The position numbers and the translations under genes were made by a program. The notes below the pieces were generated by a model. That model was not told the origin of the DNA and ran no database searches. It saw only the letters and a list, made by a program, of their open reading frames with translations. A stretch of DNA of 64,000 nt from Owenia fusiformis (lineage: Eukaryota; Annelida; Polychaeta; Sabellida; Oweniidae): contig CAIIXF020000010.1 in the NCBI GenBank assembly GCA_903813345.2, positions 26,500,425 to 26,564,424 on the forward strand, read 5' to 3'. Position 1 is the stretch's first letter. Each line of letters starts with the position of its first letter. Below are positions 37,801-49,682 of the stretch, one piece after another.

Positions 37801-38291
37801 ATAACGCCTGGTCCTTACCTAGATTTTTACATATCTCAAGAAGTACCTTAGAAGTACACTATTCCCTAATACATATAACTTTCTAGGTAAGAACCTACCC
37901 TGCGTGCAGAGTCTAGTTAAACTACACTCTGCCTAGTAGAGACCATATTACAGTTTAGTGGCCCCGCCCCCACGACGGGTACCGGTGACAGTTTGGGTAA
38001 TAAATCACTTTTGACTTACGCGCTGACCTTTCTTCCACCAATCGGCGAGCTTTAAGAAACATACGCCAAATGCGTTCTAAATAAATATGCGCATGTCATT
38101 GGTCAATTTCGGGCTCAACGATGCCGTCAGAAGGAATAACCATATATAGAACGTCGGTCAAATTTGGCCGACGAACACTGATTGGCGCGGTGAGTTCACA
38201 GGTTTATTTTAGTTTGAAAGAGTGAAGACGAAGCTCTCTTTTAAGAAGTGAAGTCAAACGAATGCAAAGGGTAGTAAGAACCAGGCATTAT
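37801..38291. mobile_element. Putative short inverted-repeat element
   Basis: ATAACGCCTGGTCCTTAC at 37801 is matched in reverse complement by GTAAGAACCAGGCATTAT ending at 38291. No coding sequence. Contains a CTAGGTAAGAACCTA palindrome. Target duplication not resolved. Confidence 0.55.
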
Positions 38292-38709
38292 ATGAACAAA
38301 GCAAGAGTTTATCATGACCTTCCTCTCTCTAAAAATTAGTAGGTCAACACAATTGCAAACATAACTAATCCCTACTCAATGACTTTTGATATATGACTAT
38401 TTATTATACAAAATATTAATCCAATTAGTGTATAGAGTGAAACAATCAAACATGGGACATCTGCCAAGTTGGGTTTAAACATTCAAGAGACATTTTCTGA
38501 GACTGATAAAAAATTCACATTTTCACAGGAAGTGATACATACCTCCCAAATCAACCAAAATATACTTATATCAGTAATCTTGAATGCTTTTTATTGTTAT
38601 TTCTCGAAAATATACATATTTATCTACAATTTGATCTTACATATTAAGGATATTAATGACATTGCATTTTTCAAAAAATGTTAAGTGACCCCAGGGGTGT
38701 CTATAGCCA

Positions 38710-38940
38710 TTCGTTCTTTACCCAGAATGCCAAAAAATTAGTCAGTTCTCGATTTTCATACTAAGAACCACCACCTGAAAATTTGAAATTGATCCGTCAC
38801 ACAGTTAACCAGAAAACATGTAAACAAGACTTTACAGACAAGATTTGAGGACAGAAAATCCAAAATGGCTGCCTTGACATTTATCCAGAATGCCAAAAAA
38901 CTAATCTGTTCTAGATTTTCATACTAAGAATCATCCAGTA
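38710..38940. repeat. 157-bp satellite, isolated monomers
   Basis: About 1.5 diverged units with CCCAGAATGCCAAAAAATTA, AACAAGACTTTACAGACA and ATCCAAAATGGCTGCC. Confidence 0.8.
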
Positions 38941-38984
38941 ACAGAAAAAAATTGTCATTTAACATATGTATAATTAAACTTTTG

Positions 38985-39235
38985 GAGGGGAGTGTTCCTA
39001 TCACAACTGTTTCCAAACTTTTGGAAGGGAGTGTACCTATTACAATTGTTTCCTAATGTCTGAGGGGAGCATACCACATTACATTTTTTCCAAACATTTG
39101 GAAGGAAGTATACCTACTACAACAGTTTCCAAACATTTGGAAGGGAGTGTACCTACCTATTACCACTTTATCCAAACATTTGGAGGGGAGAACCTATTAC
39201 AAAATTGTTTCTTAATACTTGGAGGGGAGCGTGAG
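38985..39235. repeat. About 40-bp minisatellite
   Basis: Six loose units of TTGGAGGGGAGTGTACCTAT and ACAACTGTTTCCAAACAT type. The open frame 39056-39277 is produced by this array. From 39240 to 40460 nothing else was recognised. Confidence 0.8.
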
Positions 39236-40699
39236 AATGATAGCACCAGAGACTGGTGCAATCATGTTTGGACATGAGAGAGACCGGTGGCATGCAAGAG
39301 CACCGACTCTCATTATATATTCAAAGTCAGCTAGTCAAGATATTCAATAGATTCAAGCCTGAATTCAATCAGCGAACAAGGCATAATTAAATAAGCAAAC
39401 AATTATAAGTAAATTGAAGACATCTAAAGATGCAGAACTGTGGTGTATACATGTATGTATGTATGTTCAACATTTGTTTTCTTTAGGCGTTGAAGCTTCA
39501 TGCTCTACATATGTCACAGCAAATTCAAACCAGGATTTCAGAGTCCCAGGGCAAAAATGGGTCCCCCTCAAATATTCAAAATTTTGGCGAAAATGAGAAG
39601 ATATGGTGGTTGTCAATGTATGGAAGAAGATACATGATGGAACACAAATGTATAATCAACCAAATATCATAAACTCTAAATTTCAAAGACAAGAGTAAAT
39701 GCTTCTGCTAATACTACAGTTCTGCATCCTTCATTTCCCTGTTAAAGTTCTCACTTATTCACATAAACACAAAGCAGATAATGGGAGCATACATATGGGT
39801 TAGAAAATATATATCACTGTATGGTGCAAAAATCATAATCTTTCATTCTCTAAGCCACACACAGTGATAAGGGTACCCTAAGGTGGCCCAAATGCATCTT
39901 CAGAAAAAGACCAACGTTTTAGTTTTTTACAGTGAATTATTCAACACATTCTGCATGATTATCTGTCATATACTGTATGTGTATATATAAAGTTAACTTC
40001 ATAGCTCTGACATTATGTTTGGGGAGGGCTTCAATATTTGTAAACAAGAAAAATTCAACTTACCAAAAATTCACAAGATTTTGAATTGTGAACTGATGCT
40101 GATCATTGTATTGTCAGTGCTAGTGTTACATCTCTGTATAATAAGTATTCTACTACACCTGGATAACAAGGAAAACAATTTTTGTAATTATACAATGACA
40201 TATTTCATCTCTGAAAGGTGTGTTTCAAATTAGGCTAAAATGAAATAAAAATTTTCGTCACATTTTTTTATTTTTTGTCTAAAAACAAAGGATTATATAT
40301 CACAGATTACTGTTAAAATAAGTGTCCACAATGTATGATAATTGTCCTGGATGTGCCTCGTTACAAAGAGTTCGAACTTACCACATATCGATATCAAAAC
40401 GAAAAACGATTCATGAGTTCTACGTGAAAGTAAATGGATAATTTTTTATGGAATTTCACACATCATGGCGGACTTCCTTGCAAATCTGTTGCATTGTGGG
40501 AAATGGATCTGTAATAATTTTGCGATTTACATTCTATTTATGACTTCGTTTGGATGTTTTACAGACGAAATTTTGAAATGCACATTATTTGTAATATTAT
40601 GCATCTAAAAGTAAGCCTAAATCAAAATTTAACTTGTAATAGTTATAGGAAATCTCAAATATACTTCAACTAATATAGAATCCGCCGCTATGAACAAGT

Positions 40700-40772
40700 G
40701 GTTCTGTGGTGTAGTGGTTATCACGTCCGCCTCACACGCGGAAGGTCCCGGGTTCGACCCCCGGCAGAACCT
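40700..40772 (+). tRNA. tRNA-Val, anticodon CAC
   Basis: A 73-nt cloverleaf. Acceptor GGTTCTG pairs with CAGAACC. Anticodon stem TCCGC/GCGGA encloses CTCACAC with CAC at 40733-40735. T-stem CCGGG/CCCGG encloses TTCGACC. Internal promoter boxes are present: TGGTGTAGTGG (A box) and GGTTCGACCCC (B box). No intron and no encoded CCA. The discriminator base reads T, where A is usual for valine tRNAs, which slightly lowers confidence that this copy is functional. It stands alone in transposon-rich DNA. Confidence 0.92.
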
Positions 40773-40778
40773 GTTTTG
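40773..40778 (+). terminator. RNA polymerase III terminator of tRNA-Val
   Basis: TTTT directly follows the tRNA, the usual Pol III stop signal. Confidence 0.8.
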
Positions 40779-41052
40779 CTACAACCATTTGTTTTGTAAT
40801 AGTTCCGTGCTGAATTGCGCTGCTCATTAATATATTAGTTAGTACTCTAAAATTTTGGTTTCACTTGGAAAAGTTACCAACTGATTCATATTCATTCATT
40901 TTTAGTAAACACGAGGAAGACTCACATGAATCAGGGCATTGGAGCTTCTTTTCATTTATCACTCGGATTTTGTCAATATCCAATAAAAATATTGATATAC
41001 AAAAATTCGATACATGTGATCTAGTCAAATTGATAATTTAATTAAATCTACA

Positions 41053-41760
41053 ATGACAAATTTAGAAAAAGAATACAAAAGCGTGTTTATGCAAGACATC
41101 AATAGACAAAATGATGCTCCAGGTAAATTCAGAAGCTATAAACTAGTAAAACATGCATATAAAAGAGAAAGTTATCTTAATTTACAGAACTCCACCTATA
41201 GACAATCTATTTCTAAGGTACGGTTATCGATGCATAACTTCCCAATTGAACGAGTTCGATATTTCAAAGTAGAAAAATCGAAACGATTTTGTTTCTTTTG
41301 TAATTCCAAAAATAGTATGAAGAACACGTTCTTTTTTGTTGTTCTCAATCAGAACTAAAACTAGCTCGATCTCAATATCTCAGTAAAATAAAAAGTATAA
41401 ACAATAGTTTTTCTCATTTTAATACAAGTAGTCTATTTTTATACTCCCTGTTAGCGCACGATGATGCAATTAATGAAATAATTGGTGATTATTTTACAAG
41501 AGTTCACAATATTACCAAAGAGTTGTTAAACAAAACTGATGTGAAATCATTTTATGCCATTTAGTAAAGTACTTAGTGATTGTTAAAATTAGATTGTAAG
41601 AATTGTTTTGCCATGCATGTAAATGAATGTTTTATTTGTTATTTGCTTTATTGGACTTAGCTTATATCTCGATGTACATTACATGTTCAAGAGACCAATA
41701 AACTTATTAATGATAATTATTTGTCTCGGGTTTGTCAACTCAACTCAACTCAACAAAGGA
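41053..41760 (+). pseudogene. 3' fragment of a LINE retrotransposon
   Basis: The frame reads KFRSYKLVKHAYKRESYLNL, SKVRLSMHNFPIERVRY and RFCFFCNSKN. This resembles the C-terminal region of invertebrate non-LTR retrotransposon proteins: a basic helix, the R.S.H..IE.GRY-like motif and a CxxC before a degraded His/Cys pair. A frameshift follows; the tail resumes as YLSKIKSINNSF and ends at a stop near 41565. The copy ends in CAACT repeats at about 41733-41755. 5'-truncated, as usual for LINEs. Confidence 0.65.
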
Positions 41761-42300
41761 AGATTTATTTTTTCGAGAGAAAATTTACAACTGTTTCCAA
41801 ATGAATAGGCGCAGTGCATGGCAAAATATGTTAGGTCTTCTAGTATTTTTTTCAACTGGAACGCTTCTAAGCTATGAGATCTATTAATAAAGGCGCATCA
41901 TCACTAACGTGCAAAAGTCAATGTTTTTTGCTATAAATCAGACAACAATGGTCTACACGACCTGTAATAAATAGGTTTAAGGGACGTTATTATCACAACA
42001 CTTATGACAATGACATTGTATTAATTGTCCCGGTGTAAAAGGGTAGGTGGTCCTATCAAATTTTGGTCCTACTCCCTATTAATTTATATGGTGACCTAAT
42101 TACAATCATTTTCCTTATTATTTATACACAGTCAGGGCCAGTAAGGGCCGTGAGGAAAGTGGACCATAATCCCCAGGGGACCATAATTTATTTTACATCG
42201 GGTTTGGCATATTTTTGTTTATGTATTGTTTACACGTCCGACGATCGCATGGGCAGGCAATTTTCAAAAGATAAATTTCTTCAAGAAAAAGTTTACTATA

Positions 42301-43066
42301 CAGGGTGTCCCAGAAGTAATGATAATTATGCTCTTAAATTTTTATTTGACAATATCACTTTAATCTGATATTATGACATCACATGATAATGTCATATAGG
42401 GTTTCACAAAAGGAAAACTCTTAGGAACACAACCTAGGAATTTCCAGGGAGGTGTACATTATGCCACCAACGTTGAGCAAAGATGAAAAATTAGAGCAGA
42501 GAGCAGTCATAAAATTCCTTCAGAAGACAGGGGGTAAACCCAGTGACACTATAAAGGAGTTTAAACAAGCATATGGTGAGAGAAGACTGTCCAACCCCAC
42601 TGTGTATAGGTGGCATAAAGAGGCACAATTGCGCCGCTCGGTTCAGTTGGCTCTGCAGGATATGTCCAACAGTGGTTTTGATCATGTCTTCCAATCCTGG
42701 CTGGAAAGGCACAGACAAATTGTCTCCAGCAAAGGACAGTTTGTGGATAAGTGAATCAACGATGTACAATGCTCTTAAGGAATATCAGGAATGAAGTAGC
42801 AGCATTACAGTAGTGATGTGAACAGCAGGGAAACATATGAACATGAAATGTTTTTCAAAAATGTATGAAAAACACACAGCTGCTCCGCAGAACGCGCGTA
42901 CATGTTGCTATGGCAACTATACATTGAATATATTTGTGTAAAGTAATAAATGTAATATAGTAAAATGAAGCTAACATCTTGATCTTTAATTTGTGTGAAT
43001 TTCATATTGTTTCCATATCACATAAAAATTTTAGAGCATAATTATCATTACTTCTGGGACACCCTG
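42301..43066 (+). mobile_element. Mariner deletion derivative with TA target duplication
   Basis: Perfect-to-near-perfect inverted ends: CAGGGTGTCCCAGAAGTAAT at 42301 and its complement ending at 43066, continuing into ATAATTATGCTCT. TA flanks both sides (42299-42300, 43067-43068). The 766-bp copy is about half the length of a full mariner, and the middle of the transposase gene is missing. Confidence 0.9.
42461..42754 (+). CDS. Mariner HTH domain fused to transposase tail, catalytic core deleted
   Basis: A 97-residue open frame from ATG 42461. Residues about 8-52 match the N-terminal helix-turn-helix of mariner transposases (EQRAVIKFLQKTGGKPSDTI, then TVYRWHKE). The last 25 or so (FQSWLERHRQIVSSKGQFVD) match the extreme C-terminus. 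The DDD catalytic region between them is absent. Because the frame survives the deletion, a DNA-binding-only product is possible; that is inference. It could equally be a chance survivor with no expression. Confidence 0.7.
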   Translation: MPPTLSKDEKLEQRAVIKFLQKTGGKPSDTIKEFKQAYGERRLSNPTVYRWHKEAQLRRSVQLALQDMSNSGFDHVFQSWLERHRQIVSSKGQFVDK

Positions 43067-43988
43067 TATATACAGATCCGGAGCCAGATCAAAAATTATG
43101 ACCAGGAAGTTCATCCATTTTGTTACATCTGACGTTCCACATTCTGGTAAGTTACTTTACATCGTGATATGAAAACGCATTACATCGTGTGTTCAGTATT
43201 TCTCAGCTGTCGTGAACGTCTATCTGGTAAAAACTACATTTAATATGAAAAAATAGCTTTCCAATGGTGTGCCTTAATTGTTAGTTACTTTAGATAATGA
43301 CAAAAGAACGCATGTAACTTTGTTTAGTAATCAGTGTGTATAACAATAACAAATCATGTTTAATAGAAACGTTAGATTGGCAGGTCAGGAACCTAGGTGT
43401 TTGCTTGCATTTCGTTTTAACTTTTTTAACTCCATTGAAAAGAACAAAATGAGTAAAAGAAACGTTGCCTACCATTGCCATGTATTCAAAATCATATATA
43501 AATAATTAAAGGCAACAAAAACGGTCGGTCTTTTACGCATAATAGGGAGTATAAGCTTGCATATAAAATCGAAACGCCAACCTATACGTGTGACCAATCG
43601 CCCATACAAATGCATCGCTTAAATATTTTTTCGTTCACGTTTAGATTGTGAAAAACATTGCAAGCTTAAACTCCCTAATATGGTGGTCTTTTATACATTT
43701 TCCTCAAACCCTGTTTTGAGGCTACCTATTGAAAACAACGACCGGTCAGTGGTCTATGGAGTCGGTCTTTTTCGTAAATTTTTTGTAAAGGTATTGGACT
43801 TAAGGTCTGTTCAAGGTGAAGCACTGATAGTAAAATACATATAAGTACATTGAACATTAATTTTCAGACTAGTTAAACACTTATCTTGTAACACACGGTC
43901 CCACGGTGTCCAACCCAAACGCTCTTACATGCACCACGGGGCGTTTTATAACTGAAACTAAACAAAGAAACGCTCCGGAGTAGGAAAA

Positions 43989-44213
43989 ATGGCGGACGGG
44001 AATGATGAGCCGTCTGGCGATTTCCCAAATAATGGGAATAAGGAGTATGTGTTACTTATTTCAAGTATACCATTCAATGGGTGTGATATTCATGTTGTCC
44101 TTGGCTGGCTGTTGACGTTTGAAGCTATTAGGAAAAGCTGTACGAAGCAGTATAGTATAAACTTGTCATTCTACTGGTCAAAACCCCCTTTGTCGAGACA
44201 TGTGATTAGTTAA
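43989..44213 (+). CDS. Unrecognised small open frame, MADGNDEPSG start
   Basis: 74 codons from an AAAATGGCGGAC start context; reads SGDFPNNGNKEYVLLISSIP and later LGWLLTFEA. It could be a first exon or chance. No clear donor site or partner exon was found, and it lies inside an inverted-repeat block, so it may be transposon sequence. Confidence 0.2.
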   Translation: MADGNDEPSGDFPNNGNKEYVLLISSIPFNGCDIHVVLGWLLTFEAIRKSCTKQYSINLSFYWSKPPLSRHVIS

Positions 44214-44590
44214 GTCAAGATTAAAGTATCAGAGTATATATTGGTCAAATTTCAAAGCTTCAACGCACCATACAAATATCGTATTTTTATTTTGATGACC
44301 GAAAATCCAGTCTTAAAAATGATTACATTCTCATATTCAGGAAACGCTGGGATCTGGTTAACACAGTGAACTCGAAACACTGCGGTACTAGTCGAGATAT
44401 AGCTTGACTTTCCTTTTCAGGAAGAGAAAGAAAATATCTATTATAACCCTTGGCATCAAAAGAAGAAAGATTAATTCACAAATAAACTTTTTGTTTTTTT
44501 GTCAATAGTTTTATGTTTTAGCACACATAACAAACACATAGGCATAACATCATCTAATGTAGGCTTGTGTCGGCTTGTTGCACGTGTAGC

Positions 44591-45090
44591 CACTGGTGAT
44601 CCACTCGATTACGCTGGTTACCAAAACGAATCGTTTTGGTAACAAAATGTCGGAACGTCGAAGGTACGATTTTTCTTTTTTCCTTATATCATGCGTTTTA
44701 GGCAGAATTCCCACGATGTTTTTAACACAAACGTGTATCAGTATCATATGCTTAAGAAAATGTACATATTTGCGAACAAATAGTTCAGAAGACAACAGCA
44801 TCGTCGATTTAATTACTCACTTAAGTTACATAAACGGTTTTTCGAAAAACGGTTAGATCTGCACTTTTAACCCAAACCGTTTATGTAACTTAAGTGACGA
44901 ATTAAATCGACGATTCTGTTGTCTTCTGAGCTATTTTTTTGCAAACATGTACATTTTCTATAACATATGATACTGATATACGTTTGTGAGAAAAAAAGTC
45001 GTGGGGATTCTGCCTACAACGCGTGATATAAGTAAAAAAGAAAAATCGTACCTTCGACGTTCCGACATTTTGTTACCAAAACGATTCAAG
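44591..45090. mobile_element. Foldback element copy 1, CACTGGTGATCCAC family
   Basis: Left end CACTGGTGATCCACTCGATT. Two arms of about 230 bp mirror each other (TGTCGGAACGTCGAAGGTAC, CAGAAGACAACAG, CACTTAAGTTACATAAACGG) around a short centre with AGATCTGCACTTTTAACCC. The right end has lost the terminal CACTGGTG sequence. Closely related to the copy at 60108-60559, which lies in the opposite orientation. Confidence 0.85.
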
Positions 45091-45514
45091 TAAACGATTC
45101 AACGAAATCAAATAATTGATTTGGACTGGGATTTTAGCAAATGAGAATATACGAGTTTGTGATCTACTACTTTGACAGAAAGATTGACGTCTTCATATGA
45201 ATACTAGTTTAATTCTTAATTTGTGGTCAATTAGTCATCTTCAGATTCGTAAGAGCGTTTGGGTTGGACACCGTGTAACAGTTGCTTAACAGTTAATATC
45301 TTTTGGGAGCTAGTATAGAAAGTCATCATTTTATCTCTGAGAAACATTCATATTTGGAAATAAAGCGAGTAAAGAGAGACGCCCGCTTTGTAATTGTTGC
45401 AAAAGTAAGTACTTTAGAGTTAATGATATCATTTGCAAACTAGAATTTCTATGCTAAATAAGTTTTAAGATACACTTGCACTGTGGAGGAATTCGTAAAG
45501 CGACTTACGTAAAC

Positions 45515-45740
45515 AGATCGTAACAAAATGGCGCAAACGATTTCGATACGTTTTTGTTTTTTCCACGATTTCACGAGATATAAGCAAAATCACCACTATC
45601 TTTTTTGCACAAACGTGTATCAGAGTTTTATGTTTCAGAAAATCCAAGGTTTTGCGATCGTATTTCCTTGTAAGACTGCAAAATCATCCTCACTTAAGTT
45701 ACCTAAATGAATGGGCTAAAAAGTGCAGCAATTACGAAAA
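45515..45740. repeat. Diverged single arm of the same foldback family
   Basis: Shares TTTTTTCCACGATTTCACGAG-like sequence, ACAAACGTGTATCAG, CACTTAAGTTAC and AAAAAGTGCAG with one arm of the 44591 element. No matching second arm. From 45740 to 46070 nothing was recognised. Confidence 0.55.
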
Positions 45741-46099
45741 CGATGAAAATTATGTTGTTAACGAGATTTTAGCATGATGCGTCTGTAGTTAAGTCATGTT
45801 TACACGCATAGTTGATGAAGTTGGCAGCACAAATGTTAATTAATATAGTATTCAGAATTTGTTATAACGTTCACTTGCAGTTCACAATCGTTAAATAGAG
45901 CCACCATATTAGTTTCGAAAGTGCGAACAGTGCAATATTCAACTTTGACCTACCTGGCCCTCCTAATGTAAAACTAGAAAAATAGCAACTGTACGGAGAA
46001 GCCAATCCAAATTATCAATTGTCAAATTATGATTATATTCATTTTGCAAAGATAACTTTAAGAAAAATGGCGATATCCTTCTAATTGATATCGTAATTA

Positions 46100-46405
46100 T
46101 TGATAATAAGGTGACTTATGTTGGAAACATTTTAGACAAGAAATTAACCTCCAAACCTAATACAACAGATGCATGTGTTAAGACTAGGAAAATAACTCTC
46201 TGTGTGGTATCGGAATGTATAAATACGGTCTTAACCCTATCACAAGTTCTAACATTTGGAAGCGTTTTATAATGCCTTCAGCATTCTATGGTGCCGACTT
46301 ATGGTACGACATATCAAAAACAGAAATGAATGAAATGGAAATTGCTCAAAAATACGTTGTGAAGCGCTTTCAAGGGTTTGAAAAGAGAACACCTGCAGTG
46401 GCGTA
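46100..46405 (+). pseudogene. LINE reverse-transcriptase C-terminal fragment
   Basis: Frames read VTYVGNILDKKL, then PSAFYGADLWYDISKTEMNE and EIAQKYVVKRFQGFEKRTP. These match the region after the polymerase motifs in non-LTR retrotransposons (K.F..P...YG...W, then E..Q....R...G...RTP). Contains at least one frameshift. Abruptly ends at CAGTGGCGTAGCCAGCAATT (46397), which looks like the terminus of another transposon. Confidence 0.6.
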
Positions 46406-47082
46406 GCCAGCAATTGGTGACTAGGGGTTCGATTTTTTATGTATCCACAAATCTCCCCCTTCATCGGTGTACCTCACATAAAAGCATTATTTGTATTTGT
46501 CATACATACAATTTACACCCCTCCAAAAGTTTGGCAACAATTTGATTTTCTATATTGAAATAGTTTTTGGTGAATCTTTTACTGAAAGATATTGAAATCT
46601 GGTAGCAAAATCATACATTTCATATAACAATTGTTTAATTGTTCGATGAAATCAAGGGTTAGCATACATTGAGACAACTTTTGTAAAGGGCAAATTACAA
46701 CATATCTCTGAGGAACATATTTTTTAACGAGCTACCATTGAAAAATCGTCATTCCCAATTCATCATTCAAAGATATGTCAAATTCTGGGATGCTATTCCC
46801 ACACTTTTAGATGATTTTTGAAAAGAATCCAAATCAAAAGAATTTTATCTGCCATTTCATTTTGTAATAGAGGAGTTCATAATGACCTCATGAACTTACA
46901 GTTAGTTTCTGAATACTAGTATATTCAAAAGCAAATATCTTTGAAGAATGTAATACTTATTTAATCATGGCGCACAATAAAAGTCGTAATGGCTGCACGA
47001 ATACTCTCAATTGGTACTGACGATATAAGTGACAGATGACAAATAGTATCATGAGTATTGTATTAATGGAATGAAACATATA

Positions 47083-48210
47083 AGTCAGCAGCTGAGCAAA
47101 ATATTAAAAAACTTTTTGTGCCCTAAGTTTCTCACTGGATTCTTATAGAGCAAGGTCTTGGGGTTATTTTGAGCTTAGGTTCTTCATCCTAGCCCCGGCA
47201 ACGAATGTGAAAATTGGTCCTAAAGGTGGCGCCACCTACAATTTAACCCCAAATTTAAAATTAATTTTTATATTCATAACTGAAACAAAAGGACACCTTT
47301 GATAGCTTACATTGATCAATGGTACATTAAATTATAAATTGAAATTTTTTTCAATGTGTAAAAATGATAGTTTAAAGAGAAATAACTGATTAACCCCCTA
47401 AAACGCCCCTGATTTTAAAGGGGGTACTTATATTATCTTCCGTAACTTTTGTTTCCTTCATGATATGGGATTGAAAATATTACTGAATGTGCATACCTAA
47501 GATTATGGGAGACTGCAGAAATCCTATGCCCATAGCTTTATCACTTTTTAAGAAAAAAAATAAAACGTATTTGCAAATAATTTGGTTTCAAATTATTTTC
47601 ATCTATACTTTTTTATTTATTTTTCCACTTCTTGATCACTATGCATATATTAATATTTTAATTTCATTTCTAGACCAACATAGATGAAACAGAATGCAGA
47701 TCTTATAAATGAATGGTAAAATAGAATGTTTAAGGAGAAATATTTAACTAACCCCTAAAACACCCCCATTTTAAAGGGGATATTTACATTATCTTCCGTA
47801 ACTTTTGTATTATTCAACATTTAAGCTTGAAAATATTCCTGAATATGCACACCTATGTTTTTGGGAGACTGTGGTTATCCTATGCCTTCAGCTTTACCAC
47901 TTTTTGAGAAAAAATAAAAATATTTACATATAATTCGGTTTCATATCATTTCCAGATATACTATCACCTATACTTTATAATTTATTTTTCCGCTTCTTAT
48001 CATCATACGTATATTCATATTTTACTTTCATTAGACCAACATAGATGAAGTTGACTAAAGTCATATAAAAATCATATAATAATAAAATAAAAGGGAGAAA
48101 TAATTGATCAACCCCCTAAAACACCCCTTATTTTAAAGGGGATATTTATATTATCTTCTGTCACCTTCGCTTCAATTGAGATTTTGGCTTGAAAATATGA
48201 TTTCACAAAA
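47083..48210 (+). mobile_element. About 1-kb repeat, left copy of an inverted pair
   Basis: Begins with GTCAGCAGCTGAGCAAAATA and carries GGTGGCGCCACCTACAATTT. It then has about three 300-350 bp sub-units containing TTAACCCCCTAAAACGCCCC, GGGAGACTGCAG and TATCTTCCGTAACTTTTG. The reverse-complement copy is at about 52080-52962. No protein domain seen. Confidence 0.8.
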
Positions 48211-48429
48211 TCAAACAACTTATCTTACAATGATGATCTCATGAAGAAGCCAATGAAACCAGAGCTTACTGCTAAGTTAGAAAAACATCTTAAGCCAAGT
48301 GATTACTTCACCCCTAGACTTCACTCCCTGGACATTTTACCAAAAGGGAGACTATATGTTTATACATGTATAATGTCATAGGTTTTGTTGAATCTTTAAT
48401 TTCTTCTCTAAAGCCCCGCATACACAAAT

Positions 48430-48680
48430 GGGGCAAAATCCTACTTGCCCCATTGAGTCCAATCTTGCCCCATCGGATCCCAACTTGCCCCATCGAATCC
48501 CACGAAGTCCCATGGGACCTTGATAACTTTGCCCCATCGTCCCCTATGGAGTCTTATCGAGCCCCTTGGAGTCCCATCAAATCCCACCATGCCCCATCGG
48601 TGAATGTTTGGCTTCACTCAACACGTCATATGATTGAAAATCTTACGATGCCCCATGGAAAGAATGAACATGTTCGATGG
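48430..48680. repeat. Low-complexity GCCCCATCG repeats
   Basis: A run of GCCCCATCGNNTCCCA-like words of about 15-20 bp in varied order. The open frame over it is a by-product of composition. Confidence 0.7.
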
Positions 48681-48714
48681 GGCTCGTAGAGGTTAAATAT
48701 CTAGGTTTAAGGTG

Positions 48715-49530
48715 TCAAAGGGGTGAAATAATTAGAGGATGAAATGTATAATTATAATGTATGAAAAGTCTAGGGGTGAAATGTCTGAGAGGTGAAACAT
48801 CTAGGAGTGAAATGTATAGGTGTAAAAAGTCTAAGGTCTAAGGTGAAACATCTAGGGAGGAAATGTCTGTGGGGTAAATGCCAAGGGGATGAAATGTAGA
48901 AGGAGTGAAATGTATAGGGGATAAAATATTCAGGGGGAGAAATGTCTAAGGGGCAAAACACATAGGGGTGAAATCTCCTATGGGTAAAATGTCTAAGGGG
49001 TGAAACATCTAGGGGTGAAATGTCTATAGGATGAAATGTTCACTAATGTCAAGGGGATGAAATGGTGAGACATCTAGGCCCAGGGTGAAATATATAAGGG
49101 GTGAAATGTCCAAGAGGTCACCCCTGGACTTTTCATCCCTTAGACATTTCACCCCTAGAGATATCAGCCCTAAAACCTTATACCCCTAAGATGTTATACC
49201 CCTAGATATTTCACATCCTGGTCCCTTCATCCCCATATATATGTACATGCATATTATCAAAGGTCGTGTCATTAGAGAATTTTAATTTAATTTTAATTTA
49301 CATGAAAGTATTTAATTTCCTCTCTAAGTAACATTAAATAAATTGAGGGTGAAATTCCAAGAAGTTTAAAGTCTAATGGGTGAAATGTCAAAGGGGTGTT
49401 TTATCAAGGGGTGAAATGTCTTGAAGTGAAACATCTAGGGGTGAAATCTCCAGGGGTGAATTGTTTAAGGGGCAAAACAACTAAGGGGTGAAGTGTATAA
49501 GGGATGAAAAGTAAAATAACCAAGGGGAAA
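48715..49530. repeat. Degenerate GGGGTGAAATGTCTA minisatellite with strand switch
   Basis: Dozens of 13-18 bp units of AGGGGTGAAATGTCTA type. At about 49118-49215 the same word appears on the opposite strand (TTTCACCCCTAGA), and it returns to the first strand at 49370-49530 after an AT-rich gap. Confidence 0.85.
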
Positions 49531-49585
49531 GGATCTAGAAATATATACATATTTATACCATACTAGTGTTATAGGTAAATAACAT

Positions 49586-49682
49586 GCGGGAATATAATTG
49601 ATATCTGAGGTTAGCGGGTGATATTTATATCTCCCGCTCACCTCAGCGGGAGATATATATCACCCGCTCAACGATTCCCGTG
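49586..49682. repeat. Short palindrome, hairpin family copy
   Basis: AGCGGGTGATATTTATATCT is inverted as AGATATATATCACCCGCT (ending at 49668), inside outer GCGGGAAT/ATTCCCGT arms. Next to it, 49840-50160 holds several loose ATATCGTCACGATATCCTCCG units. From there to 50370 nothing else was recognised. Confidence 0.75.

Larger units (their letters stand above)
43880..45290. repeat. Inverted repeat pair bounding a foldback
   Basis: GTGTCCAACCCAAACGCTCT at about 43905 is repeated in reverse complement at about 45249-45271, and both extend outward into a shared GTTAA. The block encloses an unrecognised 74-codon frame and the foldback at 44591. It may be one larger inverted-repeat element with a second element nested inside. 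Confidence 0.6.

Noticed and set aside
40465-40608. 47-codon frame with ATGGCGGAC start near the tRNA
   Set aside because: Too short, no family, and ATGGCGGAC is also a YY1-type motif; kept only as a note.
48366-48689. 107-codon Pro/Ser/His-rich open frame
   Set aside because: Translation of the GCCCCATCG low-complexity repeats.
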